Source of the DNA: Micromonospora sp. ALFpr18c
GTDB taxonomy: Bacteria > Actinomycetota > Actinomycetes > Mycobacteriales > Micromonosporaceae
Direction of reading: 5' to 3'
NCBI RefSeq assembly: GCF_008868155.1
Contig: NZ_WBKR01000002.1
Location: 1 to 64,000 of the forward strand
Length of the DNA stretch: 64,000 nucleotides
The first letter of the stretch is position 1. The number at the start of each line of letters is the position of its first letter. The notes beneath the pieces are model-generated. The model was not told where the DNA came from and searched no databases. It worked only from the letters and a program-made list of their open reading frames with translations. Of the stretch, positions 52,627 to 62,854 are shown piece after piece. The position numbers and the translations under genes are program-made.

Positions 52627-53256
52627 GGGGGGTGCCTGTGGACAACCGGTGTGGATAACTTTTCCGGCCCTCGTTCGTTGCGTCCGGACGGCCGATCCGG
52701 TGCGTCGAGTCTCCTGCGGACCGCTGGCGGGGGCGGCTCGGGGACGTGTGATGGCCAGCCCTGCGCCTCGACAGCCCCGGTCATCTCCCCGCGCGGCTCT
52801 CGCGAGGGTCGGGTGAACCATCCCCGGCCGCCGCGATCGCCCGGCACACGGGCAACGTCAGCAGTTCACCGCCGGCACCTTCGATCCGCTGTCGGTACCC
52901 CGGCGACCGAGTCGGGCTGTTGCGGCCGGGCCGAACCCCGCCACCCGGTTCCCGGCGACAATCGGCCGGCGGGTCGAGGCGCGCGACGCCGACTCGGCAC
53001 TCTCACCCGCCGAGTCAGACCCGATCGACCGGCGGGTCCAGGCGGGGGCGGGGGCCCTCGAAGCCGGTCCGGCGAAACGTGGGGCCCGGACGCACGAACG
53101 CGCAAGGCGACCAAGAGGCCGCGACTCGACGTGCTCAGACACCAGCCCTCGCGACCGGTCTACGGGCTGGCAGGAGGCTACTGAGCGGGCGCACGGGGCC
53201 CCTCCATGATGATCCCCGGGCAACCGCATCCGCCCGGGGGCCCCGACGAGCGCTCG

Positions 53257-53270
53257 GTTTCACGTGAAAC
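53257..53270. promoter_or_regulatory. parS site 2 (GTTTCACGTGAAAC)
   Basis: Exact parS core in the non-coding stretch downstream of parB. Confidence 0.93.
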
Positions 53271-53365
53271 GAGCGCGGCGCGGATCACCACAGCCGCCGG
53301 TCGGGCGCGTTCGGGTCGGCTGCGGAGGCGGTCCACGGGCACGCGCCGACCCACCGCCGGTCCCC

Positions 53366-53379
53366 GTTTCACGTGAAAC
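53366..53379. promoter_or_regulatory. parS site 3 inside a 36-bp perfect palindrome
   Basis: The parS core lies at the centre of a perfect palindrome spanning 53355-53390 (arms of 18 bases, no loop). In RNA it would form a long hairpin, and it sits 59 bases beyond the parB stop. Confidence 0.93.
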
Positions 53380-53404
53380 GGGGACCGGCGCGGCAGACGC
53401 AGAA

Positions 53405-53431
53405 CGGCCGCGCCCCGAGGGAGCGCGGCCG
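53405..53431. terminator. Hairpin downstream of parB
   Basis: CGGCCGCGC (53405-53413) pairs with GCGCGGCCG (53423-53431), 9 bp with a 9-base loop, located 18 bases past the parB stop on the minus strand. Confidence 0.65.
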
Positions 53432-53448
53432 CGAGCGACGGAGAGCGG

Positions 53449-54465
53449 TCAGTCTCCGCTCTCCTCCTCCTGCTGCACTCCGATGATTCCGACGATCCGC
53501 TCAAGGTCGTCGACCGTGGCGAACTCGATCGTGATCTTGCCCTTGCTCCGGCCGATGTCGACCTTCACCCGGGTGTCGAACCGGTCGGACAGGCGGTCGG
53601 CGAGATCGGAGAGGGCCGGCGCGTGTGGCTTCGGACGCCGCTTCGCCGCCTGCCCCTTCGCCGGGCCGTCGTTCAGCGTCAGCGCCACGATCTCCTCGGT
53701 CGCGCGGACCGAGAGGCCCTCGGCCACGATCCGCAACGCCAACTGCTCCTGGGCCTCCGACTCGTCGAGGCTCAGCAGCGCGCGGGCGTGACCCGCCGAA
53801 AGGATTCCGGCGGCGACCCGGCGTTGCACCTGCGCCGGCAGGTTCAGCAGTCGGATGGTGTTGGAGATCTGCGGACGGCTCCGGCCGATCCGGCGAGCGA
53901 GTTCCTCGTGGGTGGCACCGAACTCCTCCAGCAGCTGCTGGTAGGCGGCGGCCTCTTCCAACGGGTTCAGGTTGGCCCGGTGGATGTTCTCCAGCAACGC
54001 GTCGCGGAGCATGGCGTCGTCGCGGGTGTCCCGGACGATCGCGGGAATGTTCTCCCGCCCCACGGCCTGAGCGGCGCGCCAACGCCGCTCGCCCATCACC
54101 AGTTCGTACTTCTCGTCGTCGAGCTGCCGGACGACGATCGGCTGAAGGAAGCCGACCTCCTGGATCGAGGTCTTCAGCTCCTCCAGCGCCTCCTCGTCGA
54201 AGACCTGGCGGGGCTGCTTCGGGTTCGGCACGATCGCGTCGACCGGGATCTCGGCGAACCGGGCGCCGGGCACCGGGCTGAGCGCCAGCTCGGTCTCCGC
54301 CAGCGGGGCGACCGAGGCCGTCGCCGGTGTCGGTTCGGTGGTCCCCTCGTCATCGACGGACCCGTTCTCCGGCTCGGCCGTCACGGCGCCGACGCCGTTC
54401 ACCGGCCCGGTCGGGATGAGCGCCCCCAGGCCCCGACCCAGACCGCCCCGAGGACGGTTCTTCAT
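53449..54465 (-). CDS. parB: Chromosome-partitioning protein ParB
   Basis: 338 residues. N-terminal [12 protein letters not shown] (the conserved ParA-stimulating arm), an acidic linker, then the CTP-binding ParB/Spo0J domain [36 protein letters not shown] (catalytic GERRxRA) and [20 protein letters not shown]; the helix-turn-helix [20 protein letters not shown]; the C-terminal dimerisation domain ([20 protein letters not shown]). It binds parS, five copies of which lie within about 3 kb, and loads SMC. Downstream of parA on the minus strand (27-base gap). Confidence 0.96.
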   Translation of the reverse strand: MKNRPRGGLGRGLGALIPTGPVNGVGAVTAEPENGSVDDEGTTEPTPATASVAPLAETELALSPVPGARFAEIPVDAIVPNPKQPRQVFDEEALEELKTSIQEVGFLQPIVVRQLDDEKYELVMGERRWRAAQAVGRENIPAIVRDTRDDAMLRDALLENIHRANLNPLEEAAAYQQLLEEFGATHEELARRIGRSRPQISNTIRLLNLPAQVQRRVAAGILSAGHARALLSLDESEAQEQLALRIVAEGLSVRATEEIVALTLNDGPAKGQAAKRRPKPHAPALSDLADRLSDRFDTRVKVDIGRSKGKITIEFATVDDLERIVGIIGVQQEEESGD

Positions 54466-54492
54466 GCCACGCCTCCCAGCGACTCTTCCGCA

Positions 54493-55812
54493 CTACGCAT
54501 TCCGGCCCACCGGCTCCTTGACGCCCCGCTCGGCGATCTCCTGGGCGGCCTCGAAGTAACTCGTGGCTCCCCGCGATCCGGGATCGTAGGTCATCACCGA
54601 CTGGCCGTAGCTGGGTGCCTCGGAGACCCGGACGTTGCGGGGGATGACCGCCTGGAGGACCTTGTCGCCGAAGTGGTTCCGGACGTCCTGCTCGACCGCG
54701 TCCGCCAACCGGGTACGGCGGTCGTACATCGTCAACAGGATCGTGGAGACGTCGAGCTTCGGGTTGAGGTGCTGCCGTACCAGGTTGATGTTGTTGATCA
54801 GCTGGTTGAGCCCCTCCAGGGCGTAGTACTCGCACTGGATGGGGATCAGCACCTCCTGCGCGGCGACCAGGGCGTTGACCGTGAGCAGGCCGAGCGAGGG
54901 CGGGCAGTCGATGAAGACGTAGTCGAACTGGCCCGGATAGGCGGCGATGGCCCGATCCAGACGCGATTCGCGAGCGACGACGGACACCAGCTCGATCTCC
55001 GCGCCGGCGAGGTCGATCGTCGCCGGTACGCACCACAGGTTGGGGATGCCCTCGACCGCCTGCGCGACCTCGGACAGCGGCACGCTGTTGATAAGGCAGT
55101 CGTAGACGTCCGGGATGCCGGTGTGGTGCGGGACGTTGAGCCCGGTGGAGGCGTTGCCCTGCGGGTCGAGGTCGACGACGAGCACCCGGTTGCCGTGCAG
55201 GGCGAGTGCCACCGCAAGGTTGACCGTGGTCGTGGTCTTGCCCACGCCGCCCTTCTGGTTGGCGACGCACATGACCCGGGTCCGGTCCGGCCGAGGCATG
55301 GTCACCTCGCCACTGGGATTCAGGATCTGCACGGCGCGCATCGCCTCCATAGCCAACGGTGGGTCATCCTCTTCGCGCGTCGGGGTTTCACGTGAAACGT
55401 ACGTGGGATCGGCCGCCATAGCAGCCAGCGACTCGGCCGACCCGACCGGCGCGTCGGCGACCACCGGCGCGGCGTCCCGAGCGACCGCCGCGGTGGGTTG
55501 GTGCGGGACCGCCGGCTCGAAACGCACCGCCGCTGCGGTGTTCCGCCGTCCGACCGTCTGCCGCACGTCGACGGCGTTGACCGGTCGGGTGAGCCCTTCG
55601 GACGCCCGTCGAGTAGTCATCGGATCCGGGCTCTCCGGTCCGACCGGCTGGCCCGCCGGATCGTCGCTCGACACCAGCGGATCGCTGTCCGCTGGTCGGG
55701 GCGACGGCCCGGGCTCGCCGGGCGACCAGCTCGGGTAGTCGGTTTCACGTGAAACAGGGTCGCTGGTTGACCCGGTCACGCGTGGATCGTCGTACCTGCC
55801 GTCGTCATGCAC
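54493..55812 (-). CDS. parA: Chromosome-partitioning ATPase ParA (Soj)
   Basis: 439 residues from ATG 55812. The first 170 residues are hydrophilic and disordered and contain two parS sequences in frame, each read as VSRET (residues 20-24 and 139-143). The ATPase starts at MPRPDRTRVMCVANQKGGVG: Walker A KGGVGKTT at 187-194, VVDLDPQGNASTGLNV, FDYVFIDCPPSLGLLTVNAL, MYDRRTRLADAVEQDV. The long N-terminal extension exceeds most Soj proteins (about 250-300 residues). It moves ParB-parS complexes in chromosome segregation. Operon with parB. Confidence 0.95.
   Translation of the reverse strand: MHDDGRYDDPRVTGSTSDPVSRETDYPSWSPGEPGPSPRPADSDPLVSSDDPAGQPVGPESPDPMTTRRASEGLTRPVNAVDVRQTVGRRNTAAAVRFEPAVPHQPTAAVARDAAPVVADAPVGSAESLAAMAADPTYVSRETPTREEDDPPLAMEAMRAVQILNPSGEVTMPRPDRTRVMCVANQKGGVGKTTTTVNLAVALALHGNRVLVVDLDPQGNASTGLNVPHHTGIPDVYDCLINSVPLSEVAQAVEGIPNLWCVPATIDLAGAEIELVSVVARESRLDRAIAAYPGQFDYVFIDCPPSLGLLTVNALVAAQEVLIPIQCEYYALEGLNQLINNINLVRQHLNPKLDVSTILLTMYDRRTRLADAVEQDVRNHFGDKVLQAVIPRNVRVSEAPSYGQSVMTYDPGSRGATSYFEAAQEIAERGVKEPVGRNA
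55385..55398. promoter_or_regulatory. parS site 4, inside parA
   Basis: Exact parS core within the coding sequence of parA, read as VSRET on the minus strand (YVSRETPTREE). Confidence 0.92.
55742..55755. promoter_or_regulatory. parS site 5, inside parA near its start
   Basis: Exact parS core within codons 20-24 of parA, read as VSRET (DPVSRETDYPS), about 60 bases after the start codon. Confidence 0.92.
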
Positions 55813-56070
55813 CTGTCATCCCTGCCCGCTTCGGATGGTCGGTCCGCGCCCCGGTCAACTTGGCCGCACCCGCGCTCGCACCCCGGAGCGTACGGCCCCT
55901 CGGGAGCGGTCGGAGACCTACGACGTCCGTCGCCCGCTCCACACTATCGACGCGCGGTCAGCCTACGGCGGACGGGCGTGGCCGGTCCACGTCGGGTTCT
56001 CATACCCTCGTTCCATCCGTACCGGTACAACGAGGCAACCCGTCGGCCGGACGCCCGATGGCGCACAGGG

Positions 56071-56919
56071 TCAGCGGCGGCGGGCCCGTCCGCCCCGGGT
56101 CCGCTTGCTGGCGGTGGGGCGGGCCGGGCCGACCATCCGCTCGCGCACGATCTCCACGACGGTCGTGGGCGGGTCGATGACTCCGACACCGCAGAGGTGC
56201 ACGGTGGGCTCCCCTCCGCCGACCCGCGCCACCACGTCGGCGTGCTCCTCGATCTCCGCGGCGGCGGATGATCCCTTGAGGGCCAGGAGCCGGCCGCCGC
56301 GCACCGCCAGTGGCAGGCTCCAGGTCGCCAGGCGGTCCAGTGGTGCGACCGCGCGGGAGGTCACGACGTCGCCGCTGATCGGCTCCCGTCCGCTCGACCC
56401 ACTGGCGGCCTCGTCGGCCCGACCCCGGAACACCCGTACCGATCTGGTCAGGCCGAGCCGCTCGACGACCTCGATGAGGAACGACGTCCGTCGCGCGAGC
56501 GGTTCGATCAGCGTGACCGTCAGGTCGGGGCGCGCGATGGCCAGGACCAGGCCGGGCAGGCCGGCGCCGGAGCCGACGTCGAGCACGGTCGCCGCGGTCG
56601 GGATCCGCTCGGCGACCGCGGCGCAGTTGAGCAGGTGCCGGTCCCAGATCCGGGGCGCCTCGCGGGGGCCGATCAGGCCGCGGACCACCCCGTCGGTGGC
56701 GAGCAGTTCGGCGTACGCGGCGGCCAGGTCGAGCCGGTCGCCGAAGAGGGTCAGTGCCGCCGGGGCGAGCTCGGCCGGGAGAGCCGCGTCGACCGGGGAC
56801 GGGGCGGCGTCGTCCTGCGCCGGGGCGTTGCCGGTGTGGTCGGGGCGGACAGCGGACGGCCCGGGCGGCGTGCCGCCCGGGCCGGTCACGGCGTCGGCCG
56901 TGGCGTCGTCGTGTGTCAC
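56071..56919 (-). CDS. rsmG: 16S rRNA (guanine527-N7)-methyltransferase RsmG (GidB)
   Basis: 282 residues from GTG 56919. The methyltransferase starts after a 50-residue Asp/Ala/Pro-rich extension: [60 protein letters not shown] (SAM-binding motif I), [20 protein letters not shown] and [20 protein letters not shown]. The basic C-terminal tail is short. Usual place between parA and jag. Loss of RsmG gives low-level streptomycin resistance in actinomycetes (established knowledge). Start lies 5 bases beyond the jag stop. Confidence 0.93.
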   Translation of the reverse strand: MTHDDATADAVTGPGGTPPGPSAVRPDHTGNAPAQDDAAPSPVDAALPAELAPAALTLFGDRLDLAAAYAELLATDGVVRGLIGPREAPRIWDRHLLNCAAVAERIPTAATVLDVGSGAGLPGLVLAIARPDLTVTLIEPLARRTSFLIEVVERLGLTRSVRVFRGRADEAASGSSGREPISGDVVTSRAVAPLDRLATWSLPLAVRGGRLLALKGSSAAAEIEEHADVVARVGGGEPTVHLCGVGVIDPPTTVVEIVRERMVGPARPTASKRTRGGRARRR

Positions 56920-56923
56920 CCGA

Positions 56924-57520
56924 TCAGTCCGCCGGCCGTACGACGATGCGCCGGTTCGGCTCGACACCCTCGGACTCGCTCTCCACGCCGGACATGGCGT
57001 TCACCACGTCGTGCACGCACTTGCGCTCGAACGCGGACATCGGCTCCAGCCGGACCGGCTCGCCGTACTCCTTGACCTTCTCGACGGCGTTCTTGGCGAC
57101 CGCGGCCAGTTCCTTGCGGCGGTTCGCCCGGTAGCCGCCGACGTCGAGCAGCAGGCGGCTCGGAGTCCCGGTCTGCCGGAAGACGGCGAGCCGGGTCAGC
57201 TCCTGGAGTGCCTCCAGGGTGGCCCCGCGCTGACCCACCAGGTTCTGCAGGCGCGCGCCGACCACCTCGACCACCGGGCGGCCGCCGGCCACCAACTCGT
57301 CGATGTCACCGTCGTAGTCGAGGATGTCGAGGAGCCCTTCGACGTAGTCGGCTGCGATCTCGCTCTGCCGGAACAGGTCGCCCTCGCCCGTGGCCTTCTT
57401 CGCCCGGCCGCCGGCGGTGGTCTCGGTGTCGTCGGTCTCGGCGTCGTCGTCCACCGCGAGCGGTGCGGTCTCCTCCTCGTCCAGGGACTGCTCGGCGCGG
57501 GGCATGCTGGTCTCGGTCAC
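56924..57520 (-). CDS. jag: Jag/KhpB RNA-binding protein (KH and R3H domains)
   Basis: 198 residues from GTG 57520 ([17 protein letters not shown]) with GGAGATGAG upstream; the frame runs on to 58105 without homology. An acidic N-terminus, a KH domain ([40 protein letters not shown] with its GQRG loop) and an R3H domain ([20 protein letters not shown], with Arg and His of R3H) are visible. No separate Jag-N domain, as usual in actinobacteria. Jag binds RNA and lies between yidC and rsmG in most genomes of this phylum. Confidence 0.92.
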   Translation of the reverse strand: MTETSMPRAEQSLDEEETAPLAVDDDAETDDTETTAGGRAKKATGEGDLFRQSEIAADYVEGLLDILDYDGDIDELVAGGRPVVEVVGARLQNLVGQRGATLEALQELTRLAVFRQTGTPSRLLLDVGGYRANRRKELAAVAKNAVEKVKEYGEPVRLEPMSAFERKCVHDVVNAMSGVESESEGVEPNRRIVVRPAD

Positions 57521-57732
57521 GGTCTCATCTCCGTACTCGCTCGGCCGGACCGTCGGGTCCGACTGGTTTCCCGGGGCCGGCTGGAGGTCGCCGGTGCCCG
57601 CGGGCACGTCTGTACGGGCAGTGTCGCCCGTGGCCGCGTCAAGCGCGGTCGGTTCCGTCCGGCGCCGACCGTACGGCGGCTGCGCGGTGCGGAACGGGCC
57701 GCCGCCGGTTGCCCGACGACGGCCCGGACGAG

Positions 57733-58725
57733 TCAGCCCTGCCGCTTGGCGGGGCGGCTCTTCTTCGGGTTGGTGGGCTTGGCACCCGGCTTCGGGCCCG
57801 CCACCTTGGGCGCGGTGGCCTTCACCGGCGCCGGCGGGGCGGCCTTGGAGCGCCCGAACAGACCGGCGGACTTGGCGGGCTGGACCGGGTTGCGGCTGGC
57901 GGCCGGGGCGGTGGCCTTCTTGGCGGTCACCGGCGGCGGGAACTTGCGGAGCACCCACTGCTGCTGGCCCAGCGTGAAGAGGTTGTTGGTGACCCAGTAG
58001 ATGATCACGCCGATCGGGAAGATCGCACCGGAGATCAGCAGCGACGCGGGGATGCCGTAGAGCATCAGTCGCTGGATCATCCGCTGCTGCGGGTCCTCGG
58101 CCCAACCGGTCTTGAGGATCATCTGACGGCTGGTCAGGTAGGTGGTCGCGATCATCACCAGGACGAGGACACCAGCAATGATCTTGACGGTGGTGCCGTT
58201 GGCGCCGAGGCTGGCCAGCTCGTCGGCCGTGGAGCCGAACTTGCCGGCGATCGGGGCGGTGAAGAGCTTCGCCTGCGAGGCGCTCTGGAACTGGTCGACG
58301 GTCCAGCCGTACAGGGTCTTGTTCTGCTTGTCCGGGTCGAGCCGGCGCAGCACGTGGAAGAGGCCGAGGAAGACCGGGATCTGGAGGAACATCGGAAGGC
58401 AGCCCATCAGCGGGTTGGCCTTTTCCTTCCGGTAGAGCTCCATCATCTCCTTCTGGAGCGTCTCCCGGTCACCCTTGTGCTTCTCCTGTAGCTCCTTGAC
58501 CTTGGGCTGGAGCGCCTGCATCGCCCGCTGCGACTTGATCTGCTTGACGAAGACCGGGAACAGGATCACCCGGACGGTGACCACCAGGAAGATGATGGAC
58601 AGGATCCAGGCGAAGTTCGTGCCGATCACCGCGCCGACGGGCACCCCGATGGCGTCCCACGCCGAGTGCCAGGTCAGCAGGATCCACGAAATCGCGTAGT
58701 AGATCCAGTCGAGACTCAGACTCAA
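57733..58725 (-). CDS. yidC: Membrane protein insertase YidC
   Basis: 330 residues from TTG 58725, the only plausible start; its TTGA overlaps the yidD stop. Gram-positive type with five membrane helices and no large external domain: [40 protein letters not shown] (conserved Arg in the groove), the cytoplasmic hairpin [60 protein letters not shown]. The Lys/Pro/Ala-rich 70-residue C-terminal tail is basic, suitable for ribosome contact. It inserts membrane proteins alone or with SecYEG. Confidence 0.95.
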   Translation of the reverse strand: MSLSLDWIYYAISWILLTWHSAWDAIGVPVGAVIGTNFAWILSIIFLVVTVRVILFPVFVKQIKSQRAMQALQPKVKELQEKHKGDRETLQKEMMELYRKEKANPLMGCLPMFLQIPVFLGLFHVLRRLDPDKQNKTLYGWTVDQFQSASQAKLFTAPIAGKFGSTADELASLGANGTTVKIIAGVLVLVMIATTYLTSRQMILKTGWAEDPQQRMIQRLMLYGIPASLLISGAIFPIGVIIYWVTNNLFTLGQQQWVLRKFPPPVTAKKATAPAASRNPVQPAKSAGLFGRSKAAPPAPVKATAPKVAGPKPGAKPTNPKKSRPAKRQG

Positions 58726-59009
58726 TTCGGGGCTCCAGTCACATCAGCACGACGGCGGCTGCCCGGCTCCGGCACCGGGTCATGTCCACCAGGGTGAAAG
58801 GGGTGGCAGCGCAGCAGCCGCCGGACCGCGAGGGCGGCTCCCCGGAGCGCGCCGTGGCGGGCGACGGCCTCCTGGGCGTACGCACTGCACGACGGGTAGA
58901 ACCGACAGCGGGCCGGCAGCGCCGGACTTATCCACCGACGGTACGCGATGATGGGTGCGATCAGCACCCTGGCCGCACCGGTTGGCGCCGTGCCCGGGTC
59001 ACCGCTCAT
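58722..59009 (-). CDS. yidD: Membrane protein insertion efficiency factor YidD
   Basis: 95 residues. Family pattern [40 protein letters not shown] and [16 protein letters not shown] with the three cysteines. ATG 59009 overlaps the rnpA stop by 4 bases (ATGA) and its own stop overlaps the yidC TTG start, so rnpA, yidD and yidC form a chain of overlapping genes. Confidence 0.95.
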   Translation of the reverse strand: MSGDPGTAPTGAARVLIAPIIAYRRWISPALPARCRFYPSCSAYAQEAVARHGALRGAALAVRRLLRCHPFHPGGHDPVPEPGSRRRADVTGAPN

Positions 59010-59422
59010 CGGGACCGCCGTTGTCGGGGCGAACGCGCGACCGCGATGGCGGCGTCCAGGTCGGCGGCGAGCCGGGGGTACGACGCCTCGGCCGCCGCGG
59101 GCAGCGCCCGTACGACGAGGGTGCTGCCGGCCGGAAGTGCGGCCAGTCGGTCCCGGGTCAACGCCCGCAGTCGACGGCGCACCTGGTTGCGGACCACCGC
59201 GTTACCGACGGCCTTGGACACGACGAAGCCGGCGCGGGTCGACGCGGAGGACTGCTCCGCGTCAGCGTCCCGCGCCGGCTCCGGCGAGGTCACTGTGCTG
59301 GGGTCGATGGTCGCCGGCACGGTCAGATGGACCACGACGGCGCCTCGTCCGGCGCGTCGGCCACCGCGGACCGCTGCGGCGAAGTCAGTGCTGCGCCGCA
59401 GTCGCTGTGCGGCGGCCAGCAC
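59006..59422 (-). CDS. rnpA: Ribonuclease P protein component
   Basis: 138 residues from GTG 59422 ([20 protein letters not shown]). RNP motif: [20 protein letters not shown], which binds P RNA and the tRNA leader, preceded by [11 protein letters not shown] central Glu/Asp/Ser insert (residues about 45-62) is longer than in E. coli RnpA. It overlaps yidD by 4 bases and lies downstream of rpmH. Confidence 0.94.
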   Translation of the reverse strand: MLAAAQRLRRSTDFAAAVRGGRRAGRGAVVVHLTVPATIDPSTVTSPEPARDADAEQSSASTRAGFVVSKAVGNAVVRNQVRRRLRALTRDRLAALPAGSTLVVRALPAAAEASYPRLAADLDAAIAVARSPRQRRSR

Positions 59423-59456
59423 GACTGCCCACGTTCCCCGGACCGGCCCGGTCGGC

Positions 59457-59594
59457 TCAGGCCGACAGGGTGGTGCGACCCTTGGCGCGGCGGCTCGAGA
59501 GGATGGCACGGCCGGCACGGGTGCGCATGCGCAGCCGGAAGCCGTGGGTCTTCGCGCGCCGGCGGTTGTTCGGCTGGTAGGTGCGCTTGCTCAC
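59457..59594 (-). CDS. rpmH: 50S ribosomal protein L34
   Basis: 45 residues from GTG 59594 ([20 protein letters not shown]) with GGAGAG upstream. [20 protein letters not shown] and AKGRTTLSA complete the family sequence. First gene of the rpmH-rnpA-yidD-yidC-jag-rsmG-parA-parB run, all on the minus strand, transcribed away from dnaA. Confidence 0.96.
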   Translation of the reverse strand: MSKRTYQPNNRRRAKTHGFRLRMRTRAGRAILSSRRAKGRTTLSA

Positions 59595-60233
59595 GTCAGG
59601 CTCTCCGTTTTCGTACGCGCCCCGGGCGACGGGATCGCCGGGGTCGTGGGGTGGTCCAGGCCACCTCGACGGTGGCCACCGATCGGTGCTGCCCGGCGGA
59701 GCGGGACCTCGGCGATGCGGGGATGCGGCCGCGGACAGCAAGCACCCATCACCCTAGCAGAGGGCGAGAGAGCAGCCGCTCCAGCCTACGCAGGGGGGCA
59801 ATGACCGTCAAACACCCCGCTGCGGCGGACAACGGGTCCGGGCCGGGACTCGCCCGGGACCGAAGGGGCGGTTTTCGCTGATGCCGACAAGGGTGCCTTC
59901 GCGCCGCCGGTTGATGGCGCAGGGACAACGCTGTTACCGTGCCCGATTGCGGTGAGCGTCGGAAGCTCCGGTCGTCGCACAGGCAAGACCGGACAAGGTA
60001 GTGAATCGTTCGGCACGGTGAACCCGCTTCAGCGCCCGTTCAGGCAGGGGGCAGGTCCCACCCGCGTCCGACGGGCGGCCACCATCGGTCTGCACACAGG
60101 TTGTGGATAACCTGTGGACGACCACCGGTTGACGTCCGGGTGGGTGATGTTCCACCCGCGCACGCGGCGGGCCCGGGACGGCCGGCTGGCAGACAGCGGC
60201 GGCCGGGAGCAGAGGCGAGGGGGTGGCACGACG
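59595..60233. other. Divergent rpmH-dnaA intergenic region
   Basis: About 640 bases without a gene. Near the dnaA side TGTGGATAA (60102-60110) and TGTGGACGA (60113-60121) lie 11 bases apart, which may let DnaA control its own gene. Promoters for both genes should lie here; I could not place them. Confidence 0.6.
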
Positions 60234-62063
60234 GTGGCCGGTACGACCGACCTTGCCGCGGTGTGGTTGGCGGCGACCGACGAACTCGCCGACGAGATCA
60301 TCTCCGCTCAGCAACGCGCCTACCTCCGACTGACGCGGCTACGGGCGATCGTCGAGGACACCGCGCTGCTCTCCGTTCCGGACGCGTTCACGCGGGACGT
60401 GATCGAATCGCGGCTGCGCCCGGCCATCACCGAGGCGCTGACCCGCCGGCTCGGCCGACCGATCCAGGTGGCGGTCACCGTGCGGGTGGCCGAGGATGCC
60501 AGCGGCCGCCCGGCCGGCACCGTCTACCGCAGCACACCGGAGCCGGGGTCGATCGACGTCGAGGGTCCGCCCGCCGGACCGTTCGACGTCGAGCACCCTG
60601 GACGGCCGACAAACGACCCGGTCATCCCCGACCAGCAGCGCGTGCCGTACGCCCCGGAGTCCGGCGCCCCGCCGGCACCCGTCGGGCAGCCCCTCGCGCC
60701 GACGGCCGACGGGCACCGGTCGGGGCTGATCCCGGCCAGCCGTGACGGGCAGGAGGCGCTCTTCAGCGCGTCGTTCGTGGAGCCGTTGCGGTCGCCCCAC
60801 CAGGGGCCGGACCGGCGCGGCTACGACGAGCAGGCCGCCCGCCTGGATCCGCCCGGCCCGGACACCCGGCCGTACGAGCCCCGCTACCGCGAGGAGGCGG
60901 CGACGCCGCGGGACCAGCACGTGATCCGCGCGCTGCCCCGGGACAGCGGAACGGACAGCGGCCCGGGTCGCAGCGGGGTGGACCACCGGGCGGGGGGTCG
61001 TGACGACCGCCGGCTGCCCGGCGCGGACACCGGCGGCAACCGGCTCAACCCGAAGTACATGTTCGAGACGTTCGTCATCGGCTCGTCCAACCGGTTCGCG
61101 CACGCGGCGAGCGTGGCGGTGGCGGAGTCACCGGCGAAGGCGTACAACCCGCTGTTCATCTACGGTCACTCCGGGCTGGGCAAGACCCACCTGCTGCACG
61201 CCATCGGGCACTACGCCACGACGCTCGGCAACGCCCGCTCGGTCCGGTACGTCTCGACCGAGGAGTTCACCAACGACTTCATCAACTCGCTCCGGGACGA
61301 CAAGACCAGCGCGTTCCAGCGGCGCTACCGCGACGTCGACATCCTGCTGATCGACGACATTCAGTTCCTGGAGAACCGCGAGCGCACGCAGGAGGAGTTC
61401 TTCCACACCTTCAATACCCTGCACAACGCCAACAAGCAGATCGTGATCACCTCCGACCGGTCGCCGCGCCAGCTCGCCACTCTGGAGGACCGGATGCGCA
61501 CCCGGTTCGAGTGGGGGCTGCTGGCCGACATCCAGCCGCCGGACCTGGAGACGCGGATCGCGATCCTGCAGAAGAAGGCAGCGCAGGAGCGGATGTACGC
61601 CCCGCCGGACGTGCTGGAGTTCATCGCCTCCCGGGTGTCGAACTCGATCCGGGAGTTGGAGGGGGCGCTGATCCGGGTGACCGCGTTCGCCAGCCTCACC
61701 CGGTCGACCGTCGAGTTGTCCCTGGCCGAGGAGGTGCTCCGGGACTTCATGCCCGACGGCGCCGGCCCGGAGATCAACGCCGACCAGATCATGGCGTCGA
61801 CCGCCGACTACTTCGGGGTGAGCCTGGAGGACCTGCGTGGTCAGTCCCGCTCCCGGGTGCTGGTCAACGCCCGGCAGGTGGCCATGTATCTGTGTCGGGA
61901 GCTGACCGAGTTGTCGCTGCCGCGGATCGGGCAGGCGTTCGGCGGTCGGGACCACACCACGGTCATGCACGCCGACCGCAAGATCCGTCAGCAGATGGCG
62001 GAGCGGCGGTCGCTCTACAACCAGATCGCCGAGCTGACCAACCGGATCAAGCAGAACACCTGA
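60234..62063 (+). CDS. dnaA: Chromosomal replication initiator protein DnaA
   Basis: 609 residues from GTG 60234 ([20 protein letters not shown]); an ATG at 60114 extends into the DnaA-box area. GAGGGGG lies about 11 bases upstream. Domain I about 1-90; domain II is a long Pro/Asp/Arg-rich linker to about 275, longer than in E. coli as usual for Streptomyces and relatives. AAA+ domain: [28 protein letters not shown] (311-318), [20 protein letters not shown] with the DD pair 374-375, [20 protein letters not shown]. Domain IV holds the DnaA-box reader [20 protein letters not shown]. It opens oriC just downstream. Confidence 0.97.
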   Translation: MAGTTDLAAVWLAATDELADEIISAQQRAYLRLTRLRAIVEDTALLSVPDAFTRDVIESRLRPAITEALTRRLGRPIQVAVTVRVAEDASGRPAGTVYRSTPEPGSIDVEGPPAGPFDVEHPGRPTNDPVIPDQQRVPYAPESGAPPAPVGQPLAPTADGHRSGLIPASRDGQEALFSASFVEPLRSPHQGPDRRGYDEQAARLDPPGPDTRPYEPRYREEAATPRDQHVIRALPRDSGTDSGPGRSGVDHRAGGRDDRRLPGADTGGNRLNPKYMFETFVIGSSNRFAHAASVAVAESPAKAYNPLFIYGHSGLGKTHLLHAIGHYATTLGNARSVRYVSTEEFTNDFINSLRDDKTSAFQRRYRDVDILLIDDIQFLENRERTQEEFFHTFNTLHNANKQIVITSDRSPRQLATLEDRMRTRFEWGLLADIQPPDLETRIAILQKKAAQERMYAPPDVLEFIASRVSNSIRELEGALIRVTAFASLTRSTVELSLAEEVLRDFMPDGAGPEINADQIMASTADYFGVSLEDLRGQSRSRVLVNARQVAMYLCRELTELSLPRIGQAFGGRDHTTVMHADRKIRQQMAERRSLYNQIAELTNRIKQNT

Positions 62064-62106
62064 GCGGTACGCCCGCCGCCTCGGCGGCACGTTGCCCGGG
62101 ACGGAC

Positions 62107-62143
62107 ACGCCCGGCCGGATCTCCGGCCGGGCGTTGTTTTTTT
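62107..62143 (+). terminator. Rho-independent terminator of dnaA
   Basis: ACGCCCGGCCGGA (62107-62119) pairs perfectly with TCCGGCCGGGCGT (62122-62134) and is followed by TGTTTTTTT. It lies 44 bases after the dnaA stop. Confidence 0.9.
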
Positions 62144-62220
62144 CCTTCTTCTGAGGGCTGCCCGCTTGACCCTCGACATGGTGCAGACCACAGCATCGAA
62201 GCCGTGTCCGCCTCGATTGC

Positions 62221-62665
62221 CGCTCGTTGTCCACAACTCGTTGTCCACCGGCTGTGGATAACTACAGTCGGCCCGCCGCCGGTTACCCACAGGTTGTGGA
62301 AAAACCCTGTGCACGACGCTGTGGACGCTTGGGGACAACCGTCGCGTTGTCCACCGATGACCACTGCCCTGTGCACGACCTGTTGAAGGTTCTGGGGATG
62401 ACGACAATGATGATCTTCGTGGCCGTCCACAGGCTTGGGGAGAAAGTCGGTGGATTACCGGTGGACAACCGGTGGACAACGGTGGACAACCGACCGCCGA
62501 AGCCGGGCTGTGGACACACGAGCCGGTTGTACCCCCGGTTATCCACAGTCAAATCACCGGTGGATAACCTGCCTGAGCTGCGCGAACCCGGGTTCTCCAC
62601 AGTTTGCACAGGTGCGATGAAGACGATGAGTTATCTCTTCTAAGAGAACAAAAACCAATCATCAC
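62221..62665. other. oriC: Chromosomal origin of replication oriC
   Basis: Clustered DnaA boxes between dnaA and dnaN in both orientations. Exact or one-mismatch boxes include TTGTCCACA 62227, TTGTCCACC 62241, TGTGGATAA 62253, TTACCCACA 62283, TTGTCCACC 62347, three GGTGGACAA at 62460/62471/62481, TGTGGACAC 62509, TTATCCACA 62539, GGTGGATAA 62559 and TTCTCCACA 62593. The AT-rich stretch 62625-62665 (with TCTCTTCTAAGAGA) at the dnaN end is the most likely unwinding region. Confidence 0.92.
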
Positions 62666-62854
62666 CGTTGGGCTTTCTGTGGATCGGGCCGAACGCTGCC
62701 GGAGCAGACGTCAGCAGCGACACGATCCACGGGGTCGGGCGCACAGCCGATGTCCCCGCGCCCTAAGGTGCGATGGGTACCCGCACGGTCGGGCGGGACG
62801 GTAGGCAGCGGTCGGCATGAGAGAGTTGTCGCTGACGTCGACGCGGAGGCATTG

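Larger units (their letters stand above)
52427..53448. other. Gene-free region with three parS sites and DnaA-box-like sequences
   Basis: About 1 kb downstream of parB. It holds parS at 52613, 53257 and 53366, plus TGTGGACAA (52637-52645), TGTGGATAA (52650-52658) and two ATCCACAGG sequences near 52549 and 52581. Short frames here (for example 52651-53184) show no family signatures. It looks like part of the chromosomal centromere-like area beside parAB. Confidence 0.7.

Noticed and set aside
52651-53184. A 177-codon frame in the parS region
   Set aside because: Low-complexity Arg/Pro/Gly translation, no family signature and it overlaps DnaA-box and parS-rich non-coding DNA.
53623-55395. A 590-codon plus-strand frame opposite parB and parA
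   Set aside because: Composition typical of antisense shadow, and the two minus-strand genes are certain.
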